Position numbers and translations under genes: made by a program
Part shown: piece after piece, positions 1 through 6,019 of the stretch
How the letters are laid out: every line of letters begins with the position of its first letter
How positions within the stretch are numbered: position 1 is the stretch's first letter
Assembly: GCA_945861295.1 (NCBI GenBank)
Contig: CAMAUF010000155.1
Coordinates: forward strand, 1 to 6,019
Direction of reading: 5' to 3'
Source: a bacterium
GTDB lineage: Bacteria; Chloroflexota; Dehalococcoidia; Tepidiformales; Tepidiformaceae
Length of the DNA stretch: 6,019 bases
The notes under the pieces: generated by a model
The model's database searches: none
What the model was told of the DNA's origin: nothing
The model's input: the letters and a program-made list of their open reading frames with translations, nothing else

Positions 1-645
1 TCGCAGGGGCCGACCGCGCCAGCCTCGCCCGAACACATGCCACGGCCTGCCGCAAGCAATGAGGCCCGGCGTTTCAGCGGCAAGGCCTTGGTCGCCGGCC
101 TTGGCTTGATGGTTGCGGTCGGAGCGATCCTTGGCGTGGTCCTCGTTCCCGGCGGCGACGATGAGTCGCCAGCCGTTTCGGGCCGGGCGTCAGCGTCAGC
201 CACTACGGCGACCGCGGCGTCACCAACGGCCCGGCCCTCGAACGCGCCTCCGCCAGCGGCGACGGCGACACCCACCACGACGGCGTCGGCGACCACTGTG
301 CCCGCAGCCACGCCGCTGCCCTCGGTCACCCCGCCCACCACCGCGAATGGCCGTTCACGCCTGACCTCGGGTATGACCGCCGTGGTGACCCTCGCGGGCT
401 GCGCTCTCAAGGCATCGATCGAGGCAACTGAAGGGCCGAGCCGGACGAACCGTGTCGTGCTCGAACTCTGCGAGGGCGACGAGGTTATCGTCGCGACCAA
501 TTCGCCGGTCGATTCCACGGTCCGGGTCACGGAAGGTTTGGTTTTCTGGCGAGTGCTTGTGAAGAAGAGCGGCGACGTGCTCTGGGTGAAGGAAGTAGAG
601 GTCGAAAGCGGTCGCCGCTTCCTCAACCCCGTGATTGCGCGGTGA
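1..645 (+). CDS. Membrane-anchored protein with Ser/Thr/Pro/Ala-rich stalk and C-terminal SH3-like domain (probably 5'-partial)
   Basis: Function is not recognised. Numbering from the ATG at 37 gives 202 residues. About 16 residues with basic character come first, then one hydrophobic helix at about 17-37. A low-complexity Ser/Thr/Pro/Ala stalk spans about 44-104, and a folded C-terminal domain spans about 108-200. That domain has the rhythm of a bacterial SH3 (SH3b) domain: an opening G-x-x-A-V-V strand, an E-G-D-E-V turn near 146-150, F-W-R-V at 170-173 and L-W-V at 182-184. Cys122 and Cys145 could form a disulfide outside the cell. The frame is open to the window edge, the upstream codons are also GC-rich at third positions, and no Shine-Dalgarno precedes the ATG at 37. 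I therefore think the gene begins upstream, perhaps as the receptor end of a larger protein such as a Ser/Thr kinase or anti-sigma factor. Inside-out topology with an extracytoplasmic SH3-like domain is inferred. A complete 202-residue protein starting at 37 remains possible. Confidence 0.7.
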   Translation, partial: SQGPTAPASPEHMPRPAASNEARRFSGKALVAGLGLMVAVGAILGVVLVPGGDDESPAVSGRASASATTATAASPTARPSNAPPPAATATPTTTASATTVPAATPLPSVTPPTTANGRSRLTSGMTAVVTLAGCALKASIEATEGPSRTNRVVLELCEGDEVIVATNSPVDSTVRVTEGLVFWRVLVKKSGDVLWVKEVEVESGRRFLNPVIAR

Positions 646-650
646 GGGCT

Positions 651-684
651 TGGGGCGGGATGCGCGCTGGGGCCGTCCGCCCTA
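651..684 (+). other. GC-rich imperfect hairpin between the stalk-protein gene and cysD
   Basis: Bases 651-659 can pair with 676-684, giving seven Watson-Crick pairs, including an uninterrupted GGGCGG/CCGCCC core, plus two G-U pairs around a 16-base loop. It starts six bases after the upstream stop codon and ends 16 bases before the cysD ATG. No T-run follows it, so it is not a canonical intrinsic terminator. It could be a U-less terminator, a leader structure of cysD, or a chance fold in GC-rich DNA. Confidence 0.3.
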
Positions 685-700
685 CCCTGTGAGTTCCATT

Positions 701-1615
701 ATGGCCGTCCGAACCCTCACCCACCTCCAGCGGCTTGAGGCCGAGAGCATCCACATCATGCGGGAAGTCGTCGCCGAGGCGGAGCATCCCGTGATGCTCT
801 ACTCCATCGGCAAAGACAGCTCGGTCATGTTGCGTCTCGCCCAAAAGGCCTTCTTCCCCTCCACGCCTCCGTTCCCGCTGCTCCATGTCGATACGACCTG
901 GAAGTTCCGGGAGATGTACGTGCTGCGCGAGAAGATGGCCGCCGAGCTCGGCATGGACCTGCTCGTCCACAAGAACCCTGACGCCATCGCCCAGGGCATC
1001 AACCCGTTCGACCACGGCTCGGCTGTGCATACGGATATCTGGAAGACGCAGGGCCTGATCCAGGCGCTCGACCACTACAAGTTCGACGCGGCCTTTGGCG
1101 GGGCGCGGCGGGACGAAGAGAAGTCCCGCGCCAAGGAGCGCATCTTCTCGTTCCGCACGGCACAACACCGCTGGGACCCGAAGAACCAACGCCCCGAGCT
1201 CTGGCGGCTCTACAACGCCCGCAAGCACGAGGGCGAGAGCATCCGCGTCTTCCCGATTTCGAATTGGACCGAACTCGATATCTGGCAGTACATCTACCTC
1301 GAAAACATCCCGATCGTGCCGCTCTACTTCGCCGCCGAACGGCCGGTGGTGGACCGCGACGGGCAGTGGATCATGGTCGACGACGACCGCATGCGCTCGC
1401 GCCTCGGCCCAGGCGAGACGGTGCGGACCAAGAAGGTGCGCTTCCGCACCCTCGGTTGCTACCCGCTCTCGGCCGCGATCGAGTCCGAGGCCGACACCCT
1501 GCCGAAGATCATCCAGGAGATGCTGCTCGCCAGGACGTCGGAACGCCAAGGCCGGTTAATCGACTTCGATTCCTCTGGGTCGATGGAGAAGAAGAAGCAA
1601 GAGGGCTACTTCTAG
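701..1615 (+). CDS. cysD: Sulfate adenylyltransferase subunit 2 (ATP sulfurylase small subunit)
   Basis: CysD is the catalytic subunit of heterodimeric ATP sulfurylase. It adenylates sulfate with ATP to give APS and pyrophosphate in the cytoplasm, powered by GTP hydrolysis on CysN. The protein is 304 residues, close to the roughly 300 usual for CysD. The N-type ATP pyrophosphatase PP-loop is SIGKDSS at 35-41. The HVDTTWKF strand is at 62-69. The GGARRDEEKSRAKERIFS segment typical of CysD is at 133-150. A conserved LGCYPL motif and a C-terminal TSERQGR-to-GSMEKKK...GYF tail complete the family pattern. I chose the ATG at 701 because homology begins there. The longer in-frame start at 635 would add 22 arginine/glycine-rich residues, overlap the upstream gene and contain the intergenic hairpin. 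No strong Shine-Dalgarno precedes 701. The stop codon overlaps the start of cysNC by one base, so the two are surely co-transcribed. No key residue appears to be missing. Confidence 0.97.
   Translation: MAVRTLTHLQRLEAESIHIMREVVAEAEHPVMLYSIGKDSSVMLRLAQKAFFPSTPPFPLLHVDTTWKFREMYVLREKMAAELGMDLLVHKNPDAIAQGINPFDHGSAVHTDIWKTQGLIQALDHYKFDAAFGGARRDEEKSRAKERIFSFRTAQHRWDPKNQRPELWRLYNARKHEGESIRVFPISNWTELDIWQYIYLENIPIVPLYFAAERPVVDRDGQWIMVDDDRMRSRLGPGETVRTKKVRFRTLGCYPLSAAIESEADTLPKIIQEMLLARTSERQGRLIDFDSSGSMEKKKQEGYF
1599..1605 (+). promoter_or_regulatory. Ribosome binding site of cysNC, inside the cysD 3' end
   Basis: AAGAGGG lies in the last codons of cysD, nine bases before the GTG at 1615. It supports that GTG as the cysNC start over the in-frame TTG at 1651 and over any start further upstream inside cysD. 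Confidence 0.6.
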
Positions 1616-3537
1616 TGGCGACCACCGCTCCAGCCTCCGCCCCAGAAGCGTTGATCGCAACCGACATCGAGGCCTATCTCGACGCCCACGCGGCCAAGAG
1701 CTTTCTCCGCTTCATCACCTGCGGCAGCGTCGACGACGGCAAGAGTTCGCTCATCGGCCGCCTCCTCTATGAATCGCAGATGCTCTTCGAGGACCAACTC
1801 GCCACCCTCGAAGCGGATTCGAAGAAGGTCGGCACACGCGGGGGCGAAATCGACTTTGCCCTGCTGCTCGACGGCCTTCAGGCGGAGCGCGAGCAGGGGA
1901 TCACGATCGATGTCGCCTATCGCTTTTTCTCGACAGAGCGCCGCAAGTTCATTGTCGCCGATACCCCGGGCCACGAGCAGTACACGCGCAACATGGTCAC
2001 GGGCGCCTCGACGGCGGATCTCGCGGTCATCCTGATCGACGCCCGCAAGGGTGTGCTCGTCCAAACCCGCCGGCACAGTTATCTCGTCTCGCTGCTCGGG
2101 ATCCGGCACATCGTGGTCGCCGTCAACAAGATGGACTTGGTCGAATATTCGCGTGAGACTTTTGAGCGGATCGAAGCCGAGTACCGTGCCTTTGCCCGCA
2201 ACATCGGCCTCGACGATATCGTTTGCATCCCGCTTTCGGCCGTCGTTGGCGACAACGTCGTCGAACGGAGCGAGCACACTCCTTGGTACACCGGGCCGAC
2301 GCTGATGGAGCATCTCGATACGGTCGAGGTCACGGACGAAGCACAGGCGAAGCCGTTTCGGATGCCGGTCCAGTGGGTCAACCGGCCGAACCTCGATTTC
2401 CGCGGCTTTTCCGGCACCGTTTCCGAAGGCGTCGTCCGCACCGGCGACCGCGTGCGCATCCTGCCCTCGGGCCGCGAGTCTCGCGTCGCGCGAATCGTGA
2501 CCTACAACGGCGACCTCGAAGCGGCGGTCGCCGAGCAATCGGTCACGCTCACGCTCACCGACGAAGTCGACGTCAGCCGAGGCGACATCATCGTGACCGC
2601 CGCCGCCCTCCCAGAAGTTGCGGACCAGTTCGAGGCGACGGTTGTCTGGATGAGCGAAGAGCCGATGCTGCGCGGGCGCAACTACCTGATGAAGATCGGG
2701 ACGCGCACGGTCACCGCGACGATTGCGCCGATCAAGCACAAGGTCAACGTCAATACGATGGAGCACCTCGCCGCCAACCGGCTCGACCTCAACGAGATCG
2801 GCATGTGCGAACTCGAACTCGACCGGCCGATAGTCTTTGAACCGTACGAAACCAACCGTGACCTTGGTGGCTTCGTGCTGATCGACCGGATGACCAACAA
2901 TACCGTCGGCGCCGGTTTGCTGCGATTCGCCCTGCGCCGTTCGCAGAATGTGCATTGGCAGGCGCTCGACATCAACAAACAGGCCCAGGCAGCCCTGAAG
3001 GGGCAGCGGCCAGCGGTTATCTGGCTGACCGGCCTCTCGGGCTCGGGCAAGTCGACGATCGCGAACCTGTTGCAGAAGCGGCTGCATTCGCTCGGGCGGC
3101 ACACGTATTTGCTCGATGGCGACAACATCCGCCACGGCCTCAACAAGGATCTCGGCTTCACGGCCGAGGCCCGCGTCGAGAACATTCGCCGCATCGCGGA
3201 AGTGGCGAAGCTGATGGTGGACGCCGGCCTGGTCGTCATCACCGCCTTCATTTCGCCCTACCGTTCGGAGCGGCGTATGGCCCGGGACCTGCTGGAAGCG
3301 GGCGAGTTCATCGAGGTCTTCGTCGATACGCCGCTCGCTGTCGCGGAGGCACGCGACCCGAAGGGCCTGTACGCGAAAGCCCGCGCCGGCGAGATCGCGA
3401 ACTTCACCGGGATCGACGCGCCGTACGAAACCCCGGAAGCGGCCGAACTCGTGATCGACACGACGGTAGTGAGCGCCGAAGAGGCGGCCGAAGCGATCCT
3501 TGTCCACCTCCGCGACGGCGGCTTTCTCGCGGGCTAG
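1615..3537 (+). CDS. cysNC: Bifunctional sulfate adenylyltransferase subunit 1 / adenylylsulfate kinase (CysN-CysC fusion)
   Basis: This 640-residue fusion combines the GTPase subunit of ATP sulfurylase with APS kinase, so with CysD it converts sulfate to PAPS. The N-terminal part is an EF-Tu-like GTPase: G1 GSVDDGKS at 37-44, the EREQGITID switch at 91-99, G3 DTPGH at 116-120, G4 NKMD at 171-174 and G5 SAVVGDN at 208-214. Two beta-barrel domains follow, to about residue 445. After a short QALDINKQAQAALKGQ linker, APS kinase begins: Walker A GLSGSGKST at 473-481, DGDNIRHGLN at 501-510, FISPYR with the phospho-acceptor-like Ser547 at 545-550, and DPKGLY...NFTGID at 581-601. The layout and length match NodQ and actinobacterial CysNC. 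The GTG start shares a base with the cysD TAG and has a Shine-Dalgarno sequence; the open frame upstream to 1264 is only a shadow of cysD. Both nucleotide-binding sites look intact, so both activities are expected. Confidence 0.97.
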   Translation: MATTAPASAPEALIATDIEAYLDAHAAKSFLRFITCGSVDDGKSSLIGRLLYESQMLFEDQLATLEADSKKVGTRGGEIDFALLLDGLQAEREQGITIDVAYRFFSTERRKFIVADTPGHEQYTRNMVTGASTADLAVILIDARKGVLVQTRRHSYLVSLLGIRHIVVAVNKMDLVEYSRETFERIEAEYRAFARNIGLDDIVCIPLSAVVGDNVVERSEHTPWYTGPTLMEHLDTVEVTDEAQAKPFRMPVQWVNRPNLDFRGFSGTVSEGVVRTGDRVRILPSGRESRVARIVTYNGDLEAAVAEQSVTLTLTDEVDVSRGDIIVTAAALPEVADQFEATVVWMSEEPMLRGRNYLMKIGTRTVTATIAPIKHKVNVNTMEHLAANRLDLNEIGMCELELDRPIVFEPYETNRDLGGFVLIDRMTNNTVGAGLLRFALRRSQNVHWQALDINKQAQAALKGQRPAVIWLTGLSGSGKSTIANLLQKRLHSLGRHTYLLDGDNIRHGLNKDLGFTAEARVENIRRIAEVAKLMVDAGLVVITAFISPYRSERRMARDLLEAGEFIEVFVDTPLAVAEARDPKGLYAKARAGEIANFTGIDAPYETPEAAELVIDTTVVSAEEAAEAILVHLRDGGFLAG

Positions 3538-3558
3538 CCAGATCCACGGCGACGAGAT

Positions 3559-3574
3559 TGGCTATACTGACGCG
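3559..3574 (+). promoter_or_regulatory. Probable -10 promoter element for a leaderless Uma2-family transcript
   Basis: In the 37-base gap after cysNC, TATACT at 3563-3568 matches the bacterial -10 consensus at five of six positions. A TG dinucleotide sits two bases upstream, close to an extended -10. Exactly six bases separate the box from the GTG at 3575, so transcription would start at or next to the start codon. No good -35 hexamer is visible at 15-19 bases upstream, and no Shine-Dalgarno precedes the GTG. Together these suggest a leaderless mRNA. Confidence 0.55.
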
Positions 3575-4138
3575 GTGACGACGCCCACAGCGACCCTTAC
3601 TCTCGATGAATTCCTCGCGTTGCCAGAGGAGAAGCCGTACCGCGAGTACCTCCGCGGCGAAGTCATGGAGAAACCCATGGCGAACGACCTTCACGGATCC
3701 GCGACCGCGCGGCTAATCACGGAGTTCTGCAATTACCTCGACCGCACGGGCGAGGGCGTGGTGCGTAACGAAGTGCGGCATGCCGCGCGAGCGGAAGAAT
3801 GGGTCTATCTGCCGGATATCCACGTCCGGGTGGGCGTGGGCGCGGAATTGACGCCGTTGCTGCGGGGCGCGGTGGAGCGCCCGCCCGACTTCGCGATCGA
3901 AGTGCTCTCGCCGGATGACCGCCCCTACCGCTGGATTGAGCGAGTCAACCTGTACATGAAATCGGGGACGCGCCTGCTCTGGGTGGTCGACCCGAAAGCG
4001 GAGACGATCCGCGTTTACCGGCCCGGCGCCCAGACGCGGGTCCGGCGCGCGGGCGACACGCTCGATGCGACGCCCGTGCTCCGTGAGTTCTCGCTTGATG
4101 TGGGCCGCTTCTTCGCCAAAGTGCACCACCGCTCCTGA
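3575..4138 (+). CDS. Uma2 family protein (PD-(D/E)XK nuclease-like, formerly DUF820)
   Basis: The 187-residue protein has the standard Uma2 pattern: an N-terminal TLDEFLALPE segment at 9-18, an LRGEVMEKP strand at 26-34, and a helix beginning near His40. Then come the P80-D81 acidic site, the PDFAIEVLSPDDR strand at 104-116 with Glu109, and the YMKSGTRLLWVVDP hairpin at 127-140. The family has a restriction-endonuclease-like fold, often occurs in many copies per genome, and has no well-established physiological role, so nuclease activity is inferred only. Arg123 sits where many members have a conserved lysine before the tyrosine helix, which may weaken a metal-dependent active site. I chose the GTG at 3575 because homology starts there and a promoter-like box abuts it. 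The upstream in-frame ATG at 3500 would overlap the cysNC end. The gene is not obviously tied to sulfate metabolism and appears separately transcribed. Its 3' end faces the anti-sigma-like gene. Confidence 0.9.
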   Translation: MTTPTATLTLDEFLALPEEKPYREYLRGEVMEKPMANDLHGSATARLITEFCNYLDRTGEGVVRNEVRHAARAEEWVYLPDIHVRVGVGAELTPLLRGAVERPPDFAIEVLSPDDRPYRWIERVNLYMKSGTRLLWVVDPKAETIRVYRPGAQTRVRRAGDTLDATPVLREFSLDVGRFFAKVHHRS

Positions 4139-4157
4139 GCAGCGGCAGCGGGTTCGG

Positions 4158-5411
4158 CTACCGCCGGGCCCCGCGCTGGATGAGGATCACATCGGCGATC
4201 ACCCTGCCGCTGGCCCGATCGATGCCGCCGGAGACGGTCAAGATCGTGCCCGACGGCAGTTCGCCGCGGCGAAGCGCCGCCATGACGATCCCGCTCTGGC
4301 CAGCGACGATCCGGGTATCCGGCTGGACGAGCACTTCCCGCGGGCCGGCCGCCGTTTCGATCGTGAACACGGGGCCCTCCCGTGAAACGAACGTGCCTCT
4401 CACTTCGACCAACCGAGGTTTCGCCTGGCCGGCGACCGGCGTGGACGTGCTGCCGGGTGAGGATGGAGTGGCGATGCTGAGCGCGAAGGTGTCTGCGCCC
4501 CCGCCCGAGCCGGTCAGCTCGACTCGGGCGCCGAGGACGTTGGCCGAGGTGACCAACTGCTGGATCGACGGAGCGTCGAGGTGGGCGGCGTAGCGGCGGC
4601 CGTCCGCCGTTTCGACGACCACCTGTCCGCGCACGCCGTCAGGAGAAAGCGTAAATGCCACCACCTGGCCGACGATGGCGGCGTGAGGAGCACGGAGGCG
4701 CTGGACTACTACCGTTTTGGGCGACGTCCCCAGGACATCGCCAGTGGCGAGCGCCAGAGTGCGCGCGGCGATCCGGATCTGGCGCGGCGCGTTCGCCTCC
4801 ACGACTCCCGCCACGAGCACGCGCGCGCCTTTCTTGAGACCCGCGGTCCCGGAGGGGGCCTCGCCGTCGATGACCGAAGTCAAGTCGTTGATCGCGACCT
4901 CCACAGGGCCGAGTTCAGAGTCGATGACGACCGTTTGGCCCTCGCCTTCGCCGGCGGCGCCGGTCGCCGTCACGACTCCTTCGATCTGGACGTAGTCGCC
5001 GGGCGTCAGCACTTGGGCCGCGGCTGTTTCGACACCGCCACCCATGAGAAGGACGGCGAAGATTGCGGCGACGCCCAGGATGGCGATCGCAGCCGCCGTG
5101 CCCGCGAGGGCGAGGGTCGACTTGCCAGCGAAGAGCCATGCCAGCAGACCGCCACGGCTCTTGTTGACGTGCGACAAGGCGGGCGACGGCTGGTTGGCGG
5201 CGACGAAGCGTTCGAAGCGGGCCCGCGCGGACGGCATCGTCGCAGCCGCCTCCGCACGCACGACGGGCGTCGCCGCGCGGACCGATTCCGCGCCGCGAAG
5301 CAGGTCCGCCAGGAGCGCGCGCTCCTCGGCCGTCACACCAGCTCGGATTTCGCCCGTGGCCAGCGCTTCGTCCAAGAGCCTATCGAGTCTATCGTCGCGG
5401 CTTTCGGCCAT
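4158..5411 (-). CDS. Putative anti-sigma factor: single-pass membrane protein with three extracytoplasmic OB/DUF5666-like repeats
   Basis: This 417-residue protein is coupled to the ECF sigma gene, and its ATG overlaps the sigma stop (TGATG), so an anti-sigma role is the natural reading. Residues 1-97 are a charged, mostly helical cytoplasmic region (AEERALLADLLRGAE near 28-42) resembling the N-termini of membrane partners of sigma factors. It has no HxxxCxxC zinc motif. A transmembrane helix spans about 99-123. Outside, residues 140-221, 244-315 and 334-413 each open with a V-x-G-x-V/F strand, continue through a T/V-V-I/E strand, and end in a G-A/T-x-V/L-x-V/T-G strand. These are three probable beta-barrel modules similar to DUF5666/OB-fold repeats. 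A Ser/Thr/Pro/Gly linker at 315-329 separates modules two and three. No cysteines are present. A ligand, or proteolysis by a signalling protease, is not evident from the sequence. Assignment as an anti-sigma factor rests on context and topology; inhibition of the sigma factor is inferred. Confidence 0.75.
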   Translation of the reverse strand: MAESRDDRLDRLLDEALATGEIRAGVTAEERALLADLLRGAESVRAATPVVRAEAAATMPSARARFERFVAANQPSPALSHVNKSRGGLLAWLFAGKSTLALAGTAAAIAILGVAAIFAVLLMGGGVETAAAQVLTPGDYVQIEGVVTATGAAGEGEGQTVVIDSELGPVEVAINDLTSVIDGEAPSGTAGLKKGARVLVAGVVEANAPRQIRIAARTLALATGDVLGTSPKTVVVQRLRAPHAAIVGQVVAFTLSPDGVRGQVVVETADGRRYAAHLDAPSIQQLVTSANVLGARVELTGSGGGADTFALSIATPSSPGSTSTPVAGQAKPRLVEVRGTFVSREGPVFTIETAAGPREVLVQPDTRIVAGQSGIVMAALRRGELPSGTILTVSGGIDRASGRVIADVILIQRGARR

Positions 5412-6007
5412 CAGGCGCCCCTCGCTTCGGCGTATACCGTCCCGGCAAGCCCGCGCTGCATGGCCGCGAGGGCGCGCCTCTGGAGGTTCTTGACGGCGTC
5501 TTCGGAGCGGTCCATCTGCGCCGCCGTCTGGGCGACCGACTTGTCGAGCAGAAACCGCAGGGTGAGCACCGTCTGTTGGTCGCTGGTCAGCGCCTTCATC
5601 ACTCCGAGGAGGTCGGAGCGGATGTCGACGGCGGGTGTCGCGTCCGGCACTGGCGGGGTCATCGTTTCCACGAGTTCCTCCTGGTAGCCGCGGCGCATCC
5701 GCTTCTTGATGTGGTCGCGGACGAGGTTACGCGCGATCCCGATGAGCCAGCCTTGGATCGGGACGCCTCGGTAATCGAACGAATCGACGCGCGAATAGGC
5801 GACCTCGAAGGTTTGCGCGGCGATGTCCTCCGCTTCATCGGCCCCGCTGAGGCGAAAGCGGACGAAGCCGAAGACGGCGTGGTAGTGCTCTTCGAAGATC
5901 TCGCCCCAAGCTTGCGGGTCGCGCGCGGCCGCACGCCGCGCCAGCGCCTCGGCATCGCTACGGCCATCCGCCGCCTGCTCATTGGGGGCCACCTCTCTGT
6001 TTTGCAC
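5411..6007 (-). CDS. RNA polymerase sigma factor, ECF (sigma-70) family
   Basis: This 198-residue protein has only the two domains of an ECF sigma factor. Sigma-2 spans about 34-106: it includes the FEEHYHAVFGFVR helix at 38-50, the region 2.2 sequence DEAEDIAAQTF at 57-67, and GWLIGIARNLVRDHIKK at 86-102, which covers the promoter -10 recognition area. An acidic, proline-rich linker spans about 108-128. Sigma-4 spans about 130-186, with a helix-turn-helix at about 156-184 (SVAQTAAQMDRSEDAVKNLQRRAL) for the -35 element. It directs RNA polymerase to a small regulon, probably while released from the downstream membrane partner. The GTG at 6007 is one possible start. The frame stays open to the window edge and no clear Shine-Dalgarno precedes 6007, so the true start may lie a few codons outside; a GTG at 5992 is another option. 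Conserved domains begin well inside, so the function call does not depend on this. Its own promoter is not in the window. Confidence 0.92.
   Translation of the reverse strand: MQNREVAPNEQAADGRSDAEALARRAAARDPQAWGEIFEEHYHAVFGFVRFRLSGADEAEDIAAQTFEVAYSRVDSFDYRGVPIQGWLIGIARNLVRDHIKKRMRRGYQEELVETMTPPVPDATPAVDIRSDLLGVMKALTSDQQTVLTLRFLLDKSVAQTAAQMDRSEDAVKNLQRRALAAMQRGLAGTVYAEARGA
5418..5423 (-). promoter_or_regulatory. Ribosome binding site of the anti-sigma-like gene
   Basis: On the minus strand GAGGGG lies within the last codons of the sigma gene, six bases before the ATG at 5411. It supports that ATG as the start and allows re-initiation after the sigma stop, so the two proteins are probably made in linked amounts. 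Confidence 0.6.
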
Positions 6008-6019
6008 CGCGGGTTCACT

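Noticed and set aside
181..350. Repeated GCGACG/ACGGCG-type triplets that look like a DNA repeat
   Set aside because: They are the codons of a Thr/Ala/Pro-rich stalk with irregular spacing, not a tandem DNA repeat or CRISPR-like array.
623..1549. A 308-codon minus-strand open frame opposite cysD
   Set aside because: Shadow of cysD with low-complexity composition and no domain; it also runs across the intergenic hairpin.
1264..1614. Long in-frame extension of cysNC back into cysD
   Set aside because: The extension is cysD read in another frame. CysN-like sequence begins after the GTG at 1615, which has its own ribosome binding site.
1612..3507. A 631-codon open frame on the minus strand opposite cysNC
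   Set aside because: It mirrors the codons of a confidently identified gene. High-GC third positions leave the antisense frame open, and the translation is Arg/Asp/Val-rich with no recognisable domain.
3500..3574. Upstream ATG for the Uma2 gene
   Set aside because: It would overlap the end of cysNC and translate the promoter-like box; Uma2 similarity begins after the GTG at 3575.
4139..4165. Possible terminator between the convergent Uma2 and anti-sigma-like genes
   Set aside because: Only a four-pair GCGG/CCGC stem can be drawn, with no T-run on either strand, so the 19-base gap gives no supportable terminator.
5431..5436. TATACG on the minus strand as a -10 box for the anti-sigma-like gene
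   Set aside because: It lies in sigma-factor coding sequence, lacks a visible -35 and sits about 20 bases from the start codon, unlike the tightly placed box before the Uma2 gene. Translational coupling explains expression adequately.
4581..5687. A 368-codon plus-strand open frame across the sigma/anti-sigma pair
   Set aside because: It is antisense to two genes with clear domain structure, and the Arg/Asp/His-rich translation matches no family I know.

Overview
The window is high-GC, densely packed bacterial DNA with six protein genes and no RNA gene, insertion sequence or CRISPR array that I can see. The source is probably a Gram-positive-like or monoderm lineage such as Chloroflexota (Thermomicrobia-like); Actinobacteria are a possible alternative. 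This rests on the high GC, a TATACT box placed so that a GTG start would be leaderless, a Uma2-family gene, and membrane proteins with Thr/Pro/Ala-rich linkers and SH3-like or OB-like outer domains. It is an inference from style, not a sequence match.

Layout. (1) 1-645 (+): a membrane-anchored protein, probably cut at its 5' end by the window edge, with one transmembrane helix, a Ser/Thr/Pro/Ala-rich stalk and a C-terminal SH3-like domain. (2) 701-3537 (+): a two-gene sulfate-activation operon. cysD encodes the ATP sulfurylase small subunit. cysNC is a fusion of the ATP sulfurylase GTPase subunit and APS kinase. The cysD stop and the cysNC GTG start share one base. (3) 3575-4138 (+): a Uma2-family protein with a PD-(D/E)XK-nuclease-like fold and apparently its own leaderless promoter. 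(4) 4158-6007 (-): an ECF sigma factor gene, running in from the right edge, followed by a TGATG-coupled gene for a membrane protein that looks like its anti-sigma partner. That partner carries a cytoplasmic N-terminal domain, one transmembrane helix and about three beta-rich repeats outside the cell. It converges on the Uma2 gene with a 19-base gap.

How the genes work together. CysD and CysNC together turn sulfate plus ATP into APS and then PAPS, with GTP hydrolysis driving the first step. PAPS feeds assimilatory sulfate reduction or sulfation. The sigma/anti-sigma pair forms a separate envelope-signalling unit. I see no sequence evidence that it controls the cys operon. The most unusual element is the anti-sigma-like protein, whose large outer part is built from repeated DUF5666/OB-like modules.
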